NCBI GenBank assembly: GCA_041391925.1
Contig: JAWKNA010000006.1
Span: 186,001 to 250,000, forward strand
From: JBPOFM01 sp041391925
Lineage (GTDB): Bacteria > Bacteroidota > Bacteroidia > Flavobacteriales > Flavobacteriaceae
DNA length: 64,000 bases
Direction: 5' to 3'
Every line of letters begins with the position of its first letter. The stretch's first letter is position 1. The notes under the pieces are model-generated. The model was not told the origin of the DNA, did no database searches, and saw nothing but the letters and a program-made list of their open reading frames with translations. This document shows, in pieces, positions 17,764 to 27,065 of the stretch. The position numbers and the translations under genes were made by a program.

Positions 17764-18478
17764 TCTTTTGCTGTTGATGTTTGTAACGATGACATCATTT
17801 TCGCAGGAAAAAAACAAGAAAGAAAAGGACACATTGGTCTTTAAACAGAACTATGGTTTACGGTTAGGGATTGACATTTATAGACCTGTTCGTACCTTTA
17901 TTGATGAGGATTATACAGGTTTTGAAATCAATGGTGATTACCGATTGACCAAACGAGTTTATTTAGCTGGGGAACTGGGCACCGAAGAACGCACCAATAT
18001 TACCGAATATTTGGATGTGACTGCAAAAGGAAGTTATTTTAAAGCTGGTGTTGATTATAATTTCTACCAGAATTGGCTTGATATGGAAAATATGATTTAC
18101 AGTGGCTTTCGGGTTGGTGTGAGTAGCTTTAGACAAACGTTGAACAGTTATACGGTTTACAATACGGACCAATATTACACAAATCCAGTAACTATAACCG
18201 AGTCTCAAGAATTTAAAGGTCTTTCGGCCATTTGGGCTGAACTGATTATTGGGATGAAAGTTGAAGTCATCAATAATTTTTATGTGGGTGCCAATGTGCA
18301 ACTTAAAGGAAGAATCACCGAAGACAAACCAGAAAACTTTGGTAATTTATACATTCCTGGATTTAACAAAGTGTTTGACAGTGGACGTTTTGGGATTGGC
18401 TTTGGTTACAATGTATCTTATTTGATTCCCATTTATAAAAAAGACAAAAAAATTCCTGTGGATACGGAACAGGAGTAA
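17729..18478 (+). CDS. DUF6048 family outer-membrane-like protein
   Basis: Exported protein of 249 aa. A signal peptide ends at MTSFSQ (about residue 25). The rest alternates short amphipathic strands with aromatic ends (NYGLRLGIDIYRPVRTFI; YRLTKRVYLAGELGTEERTN; FGIGFGYNVSYLIPIYKK), the look of a small 8- to 12-strand outer-membrane beta barrel. Function unknown. It begins 35 bp inside the DUF6452 gene; the ATG is the only start that yields the signal peptide. Its conserved company (RlmD, DUF6452) is the only clue to its role, and may simply reflect an old operon. Confidence 0.82.
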   Translation: MKIKHTSSFAISLLLLMFVTMTSFSQEKNKKEKDTLVFKQNYGLRLGIDIYRPVRTFIDEDYTGFEINGDYRLTKRVYLAGELGTEERTNITEYLDVTAKGSYFKAGVDYNFYQNWLDMENMIYSGFRVGVSSFRQTLNSYTVYNTDQYYTNPVTITESQEFKGLSAIWAELIIGMKVEVINNFYVGANVQLKGRITEDKPENFGNLYIPGFNKVFDSGRFGIGFGYNVSYLIPIYKKDKKIPVDTEQE

Positions 18479-18555
18479 CTTTTTATTAAAAAAAACATCA
18501 ATCGCCATTCATTGATCTTTTCTTCTTATCTTTTCCATGGAATATCATCATCTTT

Positions 18556-19080
18556 ATGGATAAAGAATCAATTGCTGAATTATTGCAAGAAAAAAATCAA
18601 GTCCTCCTCTCCTATTTGGAACATCAAAATCCAGAGAAATGGCAATATGGTCCCGAAGGCAAATGGACAAGTGGCCAACAAGCCTTGCATTTGTTGCAAA
18701 GTATCAAGCCGTTGAATGATGCATTGAGCATGCCAAAATTTTTATTGCGTTACAAATTCGGAAAAGCCAATAGAGAAGTTCGTGATTATGATAGTATTGT
18801 GAAGCGTTATCAGGAACGATTGAAAGAATCCCAAGGCATGACTTTCAAAGGTTCACAAAACATGAAAGTTCCCACTTTAAAAGACAAAGAGTACATTCTG
18901 TGCCGACTTCAAGTTGAAAATAAAAAACTACAATATAAAACCAAAAAAATGTCTGATAAAAATCTGGACAGCTTGATTCTTCCTCATCCTTTAATGGGAA
19001 AAATGCCTGTACGGGAACTTATTATGTGGACAGCCCATCATATCGAGCATCATACCAAAATACTTCAGGAAAAGTATTAA
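18556..19080 (+). CDS. DinB-like four-helix protein (DUF1569/DinB superfamily)
   Basis: Cytoplasmic protein of 174 aa, mostly helical. The C-terminal HHIEHHTKIL carries the clustered histidines that bind a metal in DinB-like four-helix bundles, and WTSGQQALHLLQSIKPLN supplies the earlier conserved histidine. DinB-like proteins are often thiol-dependent transferases or stress proteins; here the substrate is unknown. It starts with ATG at 18556 (MDKESIAELLQEKNQVLLSY), 77 bp after the DUF6048 gene; the 18512 frame over the same DNA is a shadow. Confidence 0.78.
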   Translation: MDKESIAELLQEKNQVLLSYLEHQNPEKWQYGPEGKWTSGQQALHLLQSIKPLNDALSMPKFLLRYKFGKANREVRDYDSIVKRYQERLKESQGMTFKGSQNMKVPTLKDKEYILCRLQVENKKLQYKTKKMSDKNLDSLILPHPLMGKMPVRELIMWTAHHIEHHTKILQEKY

Positions 19081-19132
19081 TTTCACGTTACAAATCAATG
19101 TATCAATCGTCTTCACAATAAAATCACTAACC

Positions 19133-20626
19133 ATGAAGATTCAATCCTACATCCTTTGGGCGCTATTCTTGCTTTGCTCAACAACATCATTTTCCCAACA
19201 GATAAGAGGACAAATCATCGATGCCAAAACCAGCGAACCCATTGCGTTTGCTACCATTCAATATGCAGAAGACAAAGGTGTAGTCTCCAATATGGAAGGT
19301 TTTTTTAACATGTCGTCAGAAGATTTAAACCCAGAAACTATTTTGACGTTTTCCTTTATGGGTTACCAAACCCAAACACTTACCATTAAGCATTTGCAAG
19401 ACCAAAACAATCTTGTCAAACTGAACGAAGCTGTAAACCAACTGAACACAGTTTATATTACGAATAAACTACCAAGCGTGGATAGCATCATGGCCAGAGT
19501 CAACAGAAACTTAGTTAAAAACTATCAGTTTTCGAACTTAAAACAAACACTTTTTACAAGGGAAACAATGTTTTTTAAGGCAAACAAACTGGAAGTGGAT
19601 ATTGAAAAATCTTCTGGTTTCAATAAAAAACAATTGGAAGAATCCAATAAACAATTCAGGGAGCTGGCCAACCAAATTGTTCACAACCCTCCTACACAAA
19701 CATTTACCGATGTGCTTTGGAATTTATATTTAAAACCAGACTTGAAAAGTAAAATGGAAGTCATCAAAGCAACCAAATTAAAAGACCGAAAGAACAATCT
19801 CTCTCTTGAAACCATTCAATCGAGAGTGAGCAACATTGTGCTTCAGCATTTGGATACCAGCAAAACCTATAAAGTAAAAACTGGCTGGTTCAAGATTGAA
19901 GATTCCCTGTCTCTCAAAAAAAGCAAAGAAATAAAAAAAGATTTGGAAGATAACAGTTTTAACCATATCAAGTCCGGAAACGTCAACAACATCATGGAAC
20001 ATCTCTTCGAAAGTCAATCCATGATGGATTTTGTAAAAGATACAGACATCTATGACTATGAACTTGTCAATGTAACGACTATTGATGACCATTTGGTATA
20101 TATCATTGATTATGAGCCAAGAAAGAACAGGGCAAAATTCAAAGGTACAATCTATGTAGCCGAAGAGGATTATGCAATTCTCAAAATGGATTACAGTTAT
20201 TCCGAAGGGAAAGTTGGTGAAAAACTGAATTTAAAGTTGCTTTTGGGCGTCAAATATGTGGAAAACGTTAACAAAGGAACCGTCATTTATAAAAAGGATG
20301 AGCAAAACAATAATTATTATCCCTATTACATCAATCACCAATCAGGACAATATGTCTATGCGCATAGACCTTTTAAATTTACAGAGAACAGTGATGACAG
20401 CAAAAACAAAGTAGCTTTTGATGTCACCATTGAAGGCAACGTAGTAGAGAAATATGAAGTGATGAGCCTTGATTATAAACCTTCGGATGAGGCTACTTTC
20501 AATGGTATATCTGAGGCAAATAAAATTGAGTTCATTCAGCTAAAACAATACGACCCTTCCATTTGGAAGGATTATAATATCTTGGAGCCTTTGGAAGAAT
20601 TGAAGAAGTTTAAGGTTGAGGAATAA
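19133..20626 (+). CDS. Exported CarboxypepD_reg-like domain protein
   Basis: Exported protein of 497 aa. A signal peptide ends at TTSFSQ near residue 22, followed by a CarboxypepD_reg-like (peptidase-regulatory) beta sandwich about 24-105 (IRGQIIDAKTSEPIAFATI; VVSNMEGFFNMSSED; LTFSFMGYQTQTLTI). The remaining 390 residues lack a known catalytic motif, with a beta-rich second half (DYEPRKNRAKFKGTIYVAEE; AILKMDYSYSEGKVGEKLNL) of the kind found in flavobacterial DUF5686-like envelope proteins. It is too short for a TonB-dependent receptor, and no plug or barrel ending is visible. It ends convergent to the RlmL-like gene. Confidence 0.8.
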   Translation: MKIQSYILWALFLLCSTTSFSQQIRGQIIDAKTSEPIAFATIQYAEDKGVVSNMEGFFNMSSEDLNPETILTFSFMGYQTQTLTIKHLQDQNNLVKLNEAVNQLNTVYITNKLPSVDSIMARVNRNLVKNYQFSNLKQTLFTRETMFFKANKLEVDIEKSSGFNKKQLEESNKQFRELANQIVHNPPTQTFTDVLWNLYLKPDLKSKMEVIKATKLKDRKNNLSLETIQSRVSNIVLQHLDTSKTYKVKTGWFKIEDSLSLKKSKEIKKDLEDNSFNHIKSGNVNNIMEHLFESQSMMDFVKDTDIYDYELVNVTTIDDHLVYIIDYEPRKNRAKFKGTIYVAEEDYAILKMDYSYSEGKVGEKLNLKLLLGVKYVENVNKGTVIYKKDEQNNNYYPYYINHQSGQYVYAHRPFKFTENSDDSKNKVAFDVTIEGNVVEKYEVMSLDYKPSDEATFNGISEANKIEFIQLKQYDPSIWKDYNILEPLEELKKFKVEE

Positions 20627-20679
20627 CTTTTCACATATAAATTCAATGAAATCAAAACTTCAAGGAATTTGAATTTTGT

Positions 20680-21834
20680 TTATTGAAATTTCGCTTTCTT
20701 ACTCCCTTGATACATCACATACTTCACTAAACGTGCTTCGAGCTTGGCATTGACTAAATGGATTTTTCTTGATGGCCTTAAGCCAACATATTTCAAGGCA
20801 TCGAGGTTTGAAGTGATAAACCAAGCGTCAGTACCTGGGTAATTTTGTTTTAAGGTATCTCCAATGTTTTTGTAAAACGATTCCATTTCGATATCCAAAC
20901 GTTCACCATAAGGTGGGTTGAATACCATATGCAATTTATCATTACCTCCTTTTTGGGTTTTGAAGAAATCTTCATGTTTGACTTCGATGAAGTCTTCCAG
21001 TTGAGCGTTCTTGACATTTTCCTTCGCTTTGGCCACAGCGCTTGGTGATTTGTCATAACCAACAATTTTATGATGGAAATCTCTTGTTTTATTTAATAAA
21101 GATTCTTCTATTTTTTCAAACAAATCTACATCCCAATCTTGCCAACGCTCAAAAGCAAATTCCTTTTGCATTAAATTAGGTGGAATGTTACAAGCTATCA
21201 TTGCCGCTTCAATCAATATGGTACCACTACCACACATTGGATCCATAAAATCGGTCTGGCCATCCCAACCCGATAGCATGACAAGGCCAGCCGCCAAAAC
21301 TTCATTGATTGGTGCCATATTGGTAGCTGTTTTGTAACCGCGTTTATGCAATGAATCGCCTGAAGTATCCAAAGAAACATTGCACATATCCCTATCAATA
21401 TGCACATTGACTTTCAAATCTGGGAATTTTAAATCTACATTCGGTCGTTGTCCTGTCGTGTCCCGAAATTTATCTACAATGGCATCTTTGGTCTTTTGGG
21501 CTATATATAAGGAGTGTGTGAACATGGTAGAATGAACAGTTGCATCTACAGCCAAAGTACCTGTGGGTTTTAGATATGCTTCCCAATTCATTTTGTAAAT
21601 CTTGTCGTATAAATCTTGCTCATTTTTTATTTTAAATGAATGGATGGGTTTTAATATTTTTATAGCGGTTCGCAAGGCGAGATTAGCTTTGTACATGAAC
21701 CCTTTATCACCCACAAAACTCACATTTCGTATGCCAGTCTTCACTTCTTGTGCGCCCAATTGGGTCAATTCTTTTGCCAATAAGTCTTCAAAACCAAATA
21801 AAGTTTTGGCAACCATATTAAAATTATTCTCCAT
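20680..21834 (-). CDS. rlmL: THUMP-domain RNA methyltransferase (RlmL/YpsC family)
   Basis: SAM-dependent methyltransferase of 384 aa that modifies guanine N2 in rRNA. Layout: N-terminal ferredoxin-like and THUMP region about 1-155 (KTLFGFEDLLAKELTQLGAQ; YIAQKTKDAIVDKFRDTTGQ); SAM motif FMDPMCGSGTILIEAAM near 200; catalytic FNPPYGERLDIE near 308. It corresponds to the N-terminal half of E. coli RlmKL and lacks the RlmK half, which is the usual state in Bacteroidota. The promoter CAAAAATA (minus-strand TATTTTTG) lies back to back with that of the divergent methyltransferase gene. Confidence 0.9.
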   Translation of the reverse strand: MENNFNMVAKTLFGFEDLLAKELTQLGAQEVKTGIRNVSFVGDKGFMYKANLALRTAIKILKPIHSFKIKNEQDLYDKIYKMNWEAYLKPTGTLAVDATVHSTMFTHSLYIAQKTKDAIVDKFRDTTGQRPNVDLKFPDLKVNVHIDRDMCNVSLDTSGDSLHKRGYKTATNMAPINEVLAAGLVMLSGWDGQTDFMDPMCGSGTILIEAAMIACNIPPNLMQKEFAFERWQDWDVDLFEKIEESLLNKTRDFHHKIVGYDKSPSAVAKAKENVKNAQLEDFIEVKHEDFFKTQKGGNDKLHMVFNPPYGERLDIEMESFYKNIGDTLKQNYPGTDAWFITSNLDALKYVGLRPSRKIHLVNAKLEARLVKYVMYQGSKKAKFQ

Positions 21835-21854
21835 TGTTCAATCTCTATAGATTA

Positions 21855-21873
21855 CAAAAATAAAGTATTTTTG
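21855..21873. promoter_or_regulatory. Back-to-back -7 elements for the divergent rlmL and 21893 genes
   Basis: CAAAAATA at 21855-21862 (TATTTTTG on the minus strand, for the RlmL-like gene) and TATTTTTG at 21866-21873 (plus strand, for the methyltransferase at 21893) are exact TAnnTTTG elements only 3 bp apart. Both transcripts would leave a very small shared space, so RNA polymerase binding on one side should exclude the other. Confidence 0.6.
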
Positions 21874-21892
21874 CAGGCAGACGAATGATTCG

Positions 21893-22624
21893 ATGAATAA
21901 AGACACTACACAATGGTACTCTTCGTGGTTTGACACGCCTTACTACCATATACTCTACAAGGATAGAGACCACGCAGAAGCGCATCAGTTTATGGACAAT
22001 CTTACCAACTATCTAAATCTTCCAGAAAAGGGTAAAATTCTCGATTTAGCTTGTGGCAAAGGCCGCCATTCCATCTATCTAAATTCGTTGGGTTATGATG
22101 TGACAGGAGTTGACCTTTCCGAAAACAGCATTTCTTATGCCAAGCAGTTTGAAAACAAAACGCTTCATTTTGAGGTACATGATATGTGCAAGCCTTATAA
22201 ACAGAAGTTTGACGCGGTGTTCAATCTTTTTACCAGTTTTGGCTATTTTGATAAGGAAGAAGATAACTTGAATACCATCAAAGCCATCAAGGAAGATTTG
22301 AATGAGACCGGCTTTGGCGTCATAGACTTTATGAATACCGATTTTATCATCGAAAACCTAGTGCCTGAAGATGTCAAGACTATTGAAGGCATTGACTTCC
22401 ACCAAACGCGGTATGTTCGTGATGGTTACATCATCAAAAACATTGAGTTTACAGATAAGGGTGAAGATTTCCTTTTTCAGGAACGTGTGAAAGCGTTTAC
22501 ATTAAAAGATTTTGAAGCCATGTTTGAAGAAGCTGAGGTCTATCTTTTGGACGTCTTTGGCGATTATAAGTTGCGAAAGTTTCACAAGGATTTTTCCGAA
22601 CGTTTGGTAATGATTTTTAAATAA
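21893..22624 (+). CDS. Class I SAM-dependent methyltransferase
   Basis: Cytoplasmic methyltransferase of 243 aa with a standard Rossmann fold: motif I KILDLACGKGRHSIYLNSLG near residues 45-64, motif II acidic end VTGVDLSENSISYAK, motif IV DAVFNLFTSFGYF. The N-terminal DTTQWYSSWFDTPYYHILYK is typical of a flavobacterial subgroup. The acceptor is not recognisable; small molecule or protein are both possible. Its promoter is shared in space with that of the divergent RlmL-like gene, and a ZIP transporter gene follows after 21 bp on the same strand. Confidence 0.86.
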   Translation: MNKDTTQWYSSWFDTPYYHILYKDRDHAEAHQFMDNLTNYLNLPEKGKILDLACGKGRHSIYLNSLGYDVTGVDLSENSISYAKQFENKTLHFEVHDMCKPYKQKFDAVFNLFTSFGYFDKEEDNLNTIKAIKEDLNETGFGVIDFMNTDFIIENLVPEDVKTIEGIDFHQTRYVRDGYIIKNIEFTDKGEDFLFQERVKAFTLKDFEAMFEEAEVYLLDVFGDYKLRKFHKDFSERLVMIFK

Positions 22625-22645
22625 GAAAATTGCTATTTTAGCATT

Positions 22646-23320
22646 ATGACTAACTACCTGTTACCCGTTCTCGCTGTTGTTTTTGGAATTGTTCTGGCTT
22701 TCCTGTTTAAGCAGACCAAATCTGTTTCCACAAAACTATTGCTTTCTTTTAGTGGTGCTTTTTTATTGGCATTGACATTGTTCGATTTGTTACCCGAAGT
22801 CTATGACCACTTGGAAGGCAAACAGACTGGTCTTTTCATCATGAGTGGAATTCTACTTCAAATTATGCTTGAATTTTTCTCCAAAGGTGCCGAACATGGA
22901 CACATACATATACACAAACACGAAACAGCTTTCCCTTGGTTGTTGTTCATCAGTTTATGTATCCATAGTTTCCTGGAAGGCTTCCCCATCCACCAGCATA
23001 ATGACATGGTGTATGGTGTCTTGGTGCATAAAATTCCAATAGCGGCATTAATTACTTCCTACATGTTGCAATCCAGTTTTTCCAAAATGAAGATTATTCT
23101 ATTCTTGGTAGTGTTTGCTTCGATGACACCTTTTGGCACTTTGATATCTAACACCGCAGACTTTATTGCAGGTTATATTTATTACATCAACGCCATCGTT
23201 ATAGGCATTTTCTTTCATATCTCTACCATTATTTTGTTTGAAAGTAGTGAAGGTCATAAATTCAACCTATCGAAGTTGGTGGTGATGGTGTTGGGAGTTA
23301 TCGTGGCCTATTTGATTTAA
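22646..23320 (+). CDS. ZIP family metal transporter
   Basis: Inner-membrane protein of 224 aa with seven to eight helices, probably bringing zinc or another divalent metal into the cytoplasm. The histidine-rich loop GAEHGHIHIHKHE (about residues 83-95) and the metal-binding helix segment CIHSFLEGFPI (HxxxEG) followed by the helix-V motif HKIPIAALI are ZIP signatures. Length is at the short end for bacterial ZIP proteins. A -7-like TATTTTAG lies just upstream of the ATG at 22646. The DUF4268 gene follows after 62 bp. Confidence 0.88.
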   Translation: MTNYLLPVLAVVFGIVLAFLFKQTKSVSTKLLLSFSGAFLLALTLFDLLPEVYDHLEGKQTGLFIMSGILLQIMLEFFSKGAEHGHIHIHKHETAFPWLLFISLCIHSFLEGFPIHQHNDMVYGVLVHKIPIAALITSYMLQSSFSKMKIILFLVVFASMTPFGTLISNTADFIAGYIYYINAIVIGIFFHISTIILFESSEGHKFNLSKLVVMVLGVIVAYLI

Positions 23321-23382
23321 ATCAATAAAAAAATAATAAAGACCAGTCCATCCTAATCTAGTATTTGTTCTAAAACGAGCAT

Positions 23383-23811
23383 ATGTTTTCAAAAGAAGAA
23401 TCAAGAAAATTACGCGAAGATTTCTGGATAAGCTTTGGGAAGTCGTTTCCACGTAAGTGGATTTTGTATGATACCAAAATAAAAGGCTTCTCTTTCAAGT
23501 TTCATTTTGATACCAAGGAAGCTCTCGTTGCCCTAGACCTTGAAGACCATCTAGAAAATCGCATCAAGTACTGGGAAAAGCTTCAATCCCTAAAAACCAT
23601 ACTTTTAAATGACTTTTTGCCTAACGCCATCTTCAAAGAAGAATACGTTCTTGAAAATGGCAAAGACATCAGCCGTATCTACGTTCAGCTAGATGCAAAA
23701 GTCTCCATACACAATAAAAACACCTGGCGTGAGGTCATGCAATTCTTTAACGAAACCATGGGTTTGTTTGAAGCTTTTTTTGAGGAGTATCGAGATTTCC
23801 TTGAAGATTGA
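23383..23811 (+). CDS. DUF4268 domain protein
   Basis: Cytoplasmic protein of 142 aa covering just the DUF4268 fold: MFSKEESRKLREDFWISFGK, then KGFSFKFHFDTKEALVALD and the C-terminal WREVMQFFNETMGLFEAFFE. The domain is also found fused to or beside nucleases and defence proteins, but this short flavobacterial form stands with housekeeping genes and no partner domain is present. Its function is unknown. A stretch of about 100 bp without recognisable signals separates it from the convergent M13 peptidase. Confidence 0.85.
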   Translation: MFSKEESRKLREDFWISFGKSFPRKWILYDTKIKGFSFKFHFDTKEALVALDLEDHLENRIKYWEKLQSLKTILLNDFLPNAIFKEEYVLENGKDISRIYVQLDAKVSIHNKNTWREVMQFFNETMGLFEAFFEEYRDFLED

Positions 23812-23914
23812 GTTTAAGGATTGACGCTTTATTACAGTAAATTTCAGCACATAGTAAAGGAATATACCTTAATTATATACCTAACAGTTCAATATAATTT
23901 AAACTATACGTAAG

Positions 23915-25933
23915 TTACCAAATGGTTATTCTTTCGTCATTTGGTAAATACATATCGTCCTCAGGTTTTACATCAAATGCCCTGTAAAACGGAGTAGTGT
24001 TCATCAGTGGTCCATTAACGCGCCAATTGGGTGGTGAATGTGGATTATTATTGATCCATAAACGAAGGAATTCCTCTTTCATTTTTACTTTCCATATTCT
24101 GGCAATCGACAGAAAGAAACGTTGGTCAGGAGTAAACCCACCAATTTTTGTGGAATCCTGTCCTTGTTGCGTCATTTTAAATGCATCATAAGCCACAGCA
24201 ATTCCTGCAATATCTGCTGTGTTTTCACCTACAGTCATATCACCATTAACGTGCAAACTGTCCAACACTGTAAACGTACTGTACTGATCAATGACTTGCT
24301 GAATTCTTGCCTTGAATTTTGCATAATCATCTTTGGTCCACCAATCTTTTAGGTTTCCTTCTTTATCATATTGTGCGCCTTGGTCATCAAAGGTATGAGT
24401 TATTTCATGCCCTATCACCATACCAATGCCTCCATAATTAAGTGCGTCATCTGCATTATTATCAAAATAAGGCGATTGTAATATACCAGCGGGAAAGACA
24501 ATCTCATTTGCAGTAGGATTGTTATAGGCAGTAACTGTTGGTGGTGTCGTAAACCATTCTGCCTTATCCACAGGTTTGCCTAATTTTGAAAGGTTACGTT
24601 GAAAATCTGCTGCCGAAGCAGATACCATATTTTCAAAATAGGTATCTCTAGATATGTTCACACTGCTGTAATCTTTCCATTTATCTGGATAACCTATTTT
24701 CTTGGTCATTGCAGACAGTTTTTCTTTTGCCTTAAGTTTTGTGCTATCGCTCATCCATTCAAGCTTATCTATTCTTATGGCATATGCTTTTTGAACATTA
24801 TTCACCAAATCCAGCATCTTTTTTTTAGCATCCTCAGAGAAGTATTTCTTGACATATAATTGAGCCAAGGCTTCACCCAGGTAATCGTCAACTGCACTCG
24901 CCATGATTTCGCCACGCGATTTTTGTATTGCCTGCCCGGAAATAACTTTTGTAAATCTAAAAGCGGCATCCACAAAGGGTTTGCTTAAATCATTTGCATA
25001 ATTATTTATGGCATTTGCTTTCAGATAGAGTTTCCAGTTTTGGATAGGAACAGACTTTAAAAGTGTATTAAGTGCGTCATAATAAGCAGGTTGACCTACA
25101 TCCATACTATCCGTTTGGGCATTCAGGTGCTGTAGAAAATTTGTCCAGCCAATATTTGGTTGTCTTTTATCAAGATCTGTAACGGCAATTTTATTGTAAT
25201 TAGCCTGCACGTCCCTTCGTTCCACCCGTGTTTTGTGTGAAGCAGCAATTTGTTTGTCAATGTCATATACCAAATCAACATTTTTTTTAGCATCTGTATC
25301 ATTACTACCAGTAAGTTGAAACAATTTGGCAAGATATGTTTTGTAAGCATTTTGTATGGCAATAGTTGATGAGTCTGATTTGAAATAATAATCCCTATCT
25401 GGAAGACCGATGCCTGTTTGATAGGCATGGGCAATGTTCATGCTGCTGTTTTTGTCATCGGGACCTATTCCAAAGGCAACGATAGAATTATTGTTCAGCT
25501 TGGTTTGATTAGCCACATAGGTCATTAAGGAAGGTACATCCGTTATATTTTCAATGTTGACTAGTGTTGGTTTAATGGGCTCATAACCTCGTTTTTCAAT
25601 TGTAATTGTATCCATACCAGAGGCGTAAAAGTCTCCTACCTTTTGCTCAATACTTCCCTTTGGATGTTGACTTCTTGAAATACTGTCCAAAATTCCTTGT
25701 AGGCGGATGCGTTGTGGGTAATTCATAAACATATAGGCACCCACTCCCGCTTGGGTAGCAGTTATAGGTATCGAATCGTACCATTTACCATTGACATATC
25801 TATAAAAGTTATCGCCAGGACGTATTGTGGAATCTATTCCCTTAATCTCAATGATTTTTTTTTCTGGAGATTTTGATTTTGTACATGCTGATAAGACAAG
25901 CAAAGACAAAAAAAGAACTAAGGTGTATTTCAT
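23915..25933 (-). CDS. M13 family (neprilysin-like) metallopeptidase, lipoprotein
   Basis: Zinc endopeptidase of 672 aa that probably degrades oligopeptides in the periplasm. A lipoprotein signal ends at LLVLSAC (about residue 17). The domain order is that of M13: N-terminal GDNFYRYVNGKWYDSIPI, long helical region, the zinc motif HEITHTFDDQG near residue 507, the second zinc ligand region ENTADIAGI near 572, and the C-terminal DVKPEDDMYLPNDERITIW. The ATG at 25931-25933 was chosen over one six codons upstream because it begins directly with the lipoprotein signal (MKYTLVLFLSLL). It stands alone with gaps of about 100 bp on both sides. Confidence 0.93.
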   Translation of the reverse strand: MKYTLVLFLSLLVLSACTKSKSPEKKIIEIKGIDSTIRPGDNFYRYVNGKWYDSIPITATQAGVGAYMFMNYPQRIRLQGILDSISRSQHPKGSIEQKVGDFYASGMDTITIEKRGYEPIKPTLVNIENITDVPSLMTYVANQTKLNNNSIVAFGIGPDDKNSSMNIAHAYQTGIGLPDRDYYFKSDSSTIAIQNAYKTYLAKLFQLTGSNDTDAKKNVDLVYDIDKQIAASHKTRVERRDVQANYNKIAVTDLDKRQPNIGWTNFLQHLNAQTDSMDVGQPAYYDALNTLLKSVPIQNWKLYLKANAINNYANDLSKPFVDAAFRFTKVISGQAIQKSRGEIMASAVDDYLGEALAQLYVKKYFSEDAKKKMLDLVNNVQKAYAIRIDKLEWMSDSTKLKAKEKLSAMTKKIGYPDKWKDYSSVNISRDTYFENMVSASAADFQRNLSKLGKPVDKAEWFTTPPTVTAYNNPTANEIVFPAGILQSPYFDNNADDALNYGGIGMVIGHEITHTFDDQGAQYDKEGNLKDWWTKDDYAKFKARIQQVIDQYSTFTVLDSLHVNGDMTVGENTADIAGIAVAYDAFKMTQQGQDSTKIGGFTPDQRFFLSIARIWKVKMKEEFLRLWINNNPHSPPNWRVNGPLMNTTPFYRAFDVKPEDDMYLPNDERITIW

Positions 25934-26023
25934 GATTTTGATAATTTCCAATAAAAATAAGCAATTTAAAACGCAAAATTTATCAAAGTAGATGTTTTAG
26001 CACTCTGATTGCCAATCCAAGTA

Positions 26024-27040
26024 TCAATTCGATTTTACTCTTACCGTACAAGTTGAAATCAAATCTGTTCCAAAGTACAGATGCACATCGTAAAAGCCGA
26101 TATGGTCAAAAGGATATTCGATGGTCAGTAAAGTGTCATCCATCTTAATTTTTTCGGGATGTATTTTTTGGTGATAACTGCCACTATCCACCAAGAGTGA
26201 AATGTCTTCAATATTTACAGTTTTTAAAAGTTGACATTTTAAAGTCAATACGCCATGCTTCTGTATGGTATTATGCATTTTCTTGGGTTCACTGTAACTA
26301 TTGAGATTTGCATAAGCCTTCCCATACAATACTGGAGCTTCTAAAAAGTCTTCAAATGTAGGTGCTTCCTTTTCTATCAATAACCATTTGGTATCAAGAG
26401 GATGATGGTTGATAGCAAACAGTTGAGGGTTTGTCAAAAAGAAACCGTCATTATAGTTGAATTCAAAGAAGAATGTTTCTGCATTCGGGATACCACTCGC
26501 CCATGTTGGATCGCACAAGTACCATTTGCCATTGAGTGACACAGCATTCCATGAGTGATTGGGGATATCAAGTGTTTCAATGTTTATAGTACTCGTTCTG
26601 GCATAACCATGTACAACTTGACAATTGATATTTGCAAGCCCAGACATTTTTTGTACTAAATAGGCATAACCTGTACAAATAGCTTTTTTGTCTTCAACCA
26701 TTGTTTGAAAAGAAAGTTTTCTAAACTTTTCGTTCCAAGCCTTGAGCTTGATACTATCGTTTTTAAAACGTTGTCGTTTGTGCATATTCTTTTCGTAAAG
26801 ACGATAGTCATTGGCAATATTACCACATACCCAACGATAAATAGCTCTGAACTTCTCAACCTCTGTTGGGAGCTCTGAAGTGAGATTATAAACTAATTGT
26901 GGTAAGTTATCAAGTCGATCTCCGTGGTGTTCCAAAGCGATACGATCGGCTCTTTGAAAATCAATAGCTTCAAAATCTGTTCTTTGGGCATGACATATCC
27001 ATGCAAATCCAAACAACGCAATTGACAACATTGTTTTCAT
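26024..27040 (-). CDS. Exported transglutaminase-like protein
   Basis: Periplasmic or surface protein of 338 aa with a transglutaminase-like (papain-fold) domain. The catalytic triad is visible: cysteine in AICTGYAYLVQKM near residue 120, histidine in NHSWNAVSLNGKWYLCD near 162, aspartate in the same segment (CDPTWASG) near 177. The signal peptide ends at ICHAQ (residue 18). A beta-rich C-terminal domain follows. The ATG at 27038-27040 is preferred because it starts the signal; an upstream frame extension overlaps the previous gene. The enzyme may cut or cross-link peptides; related bacterial proteins act as proteases. A small CarboxypepD_reg protein gene precedes it by 25 bp, so they are probably one operon. 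Confidence 0.86.
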   Translation of the reverse strand: MKTMLSIALFGFAWICHAQRTDFEAIDFQRADRIALEHHGDRLDNLPQLVYNLTSELPTEVEKFRAIYRWVCGNIANDYRLYEKNMHKRQRFKNDSIKLKAWNEKFRKLSFQTMVEDKKAICTGYAYLVQKMSGLANINCQVVHGYARTSTINIETLDIPNHSWNAVSLNGKWYLCDPTWASGIPNAETFFFEFNYNDGFFLTNPQLFAINHHPLDTKWLLIEKEAPTFEDFLEAPVLYGKAYANLNSYSEPKKMHNTIQKHGVLTLKCQLLKTVNIEDISLLVDSGSYHQKIHPEKIKMDDTLLTIEYPFDHIGFYDVHLYFGTDLISTCTVRVKSN

Positions 27041-27065
27041 TGAAATGTGGCCCTGGAAAATGAAT

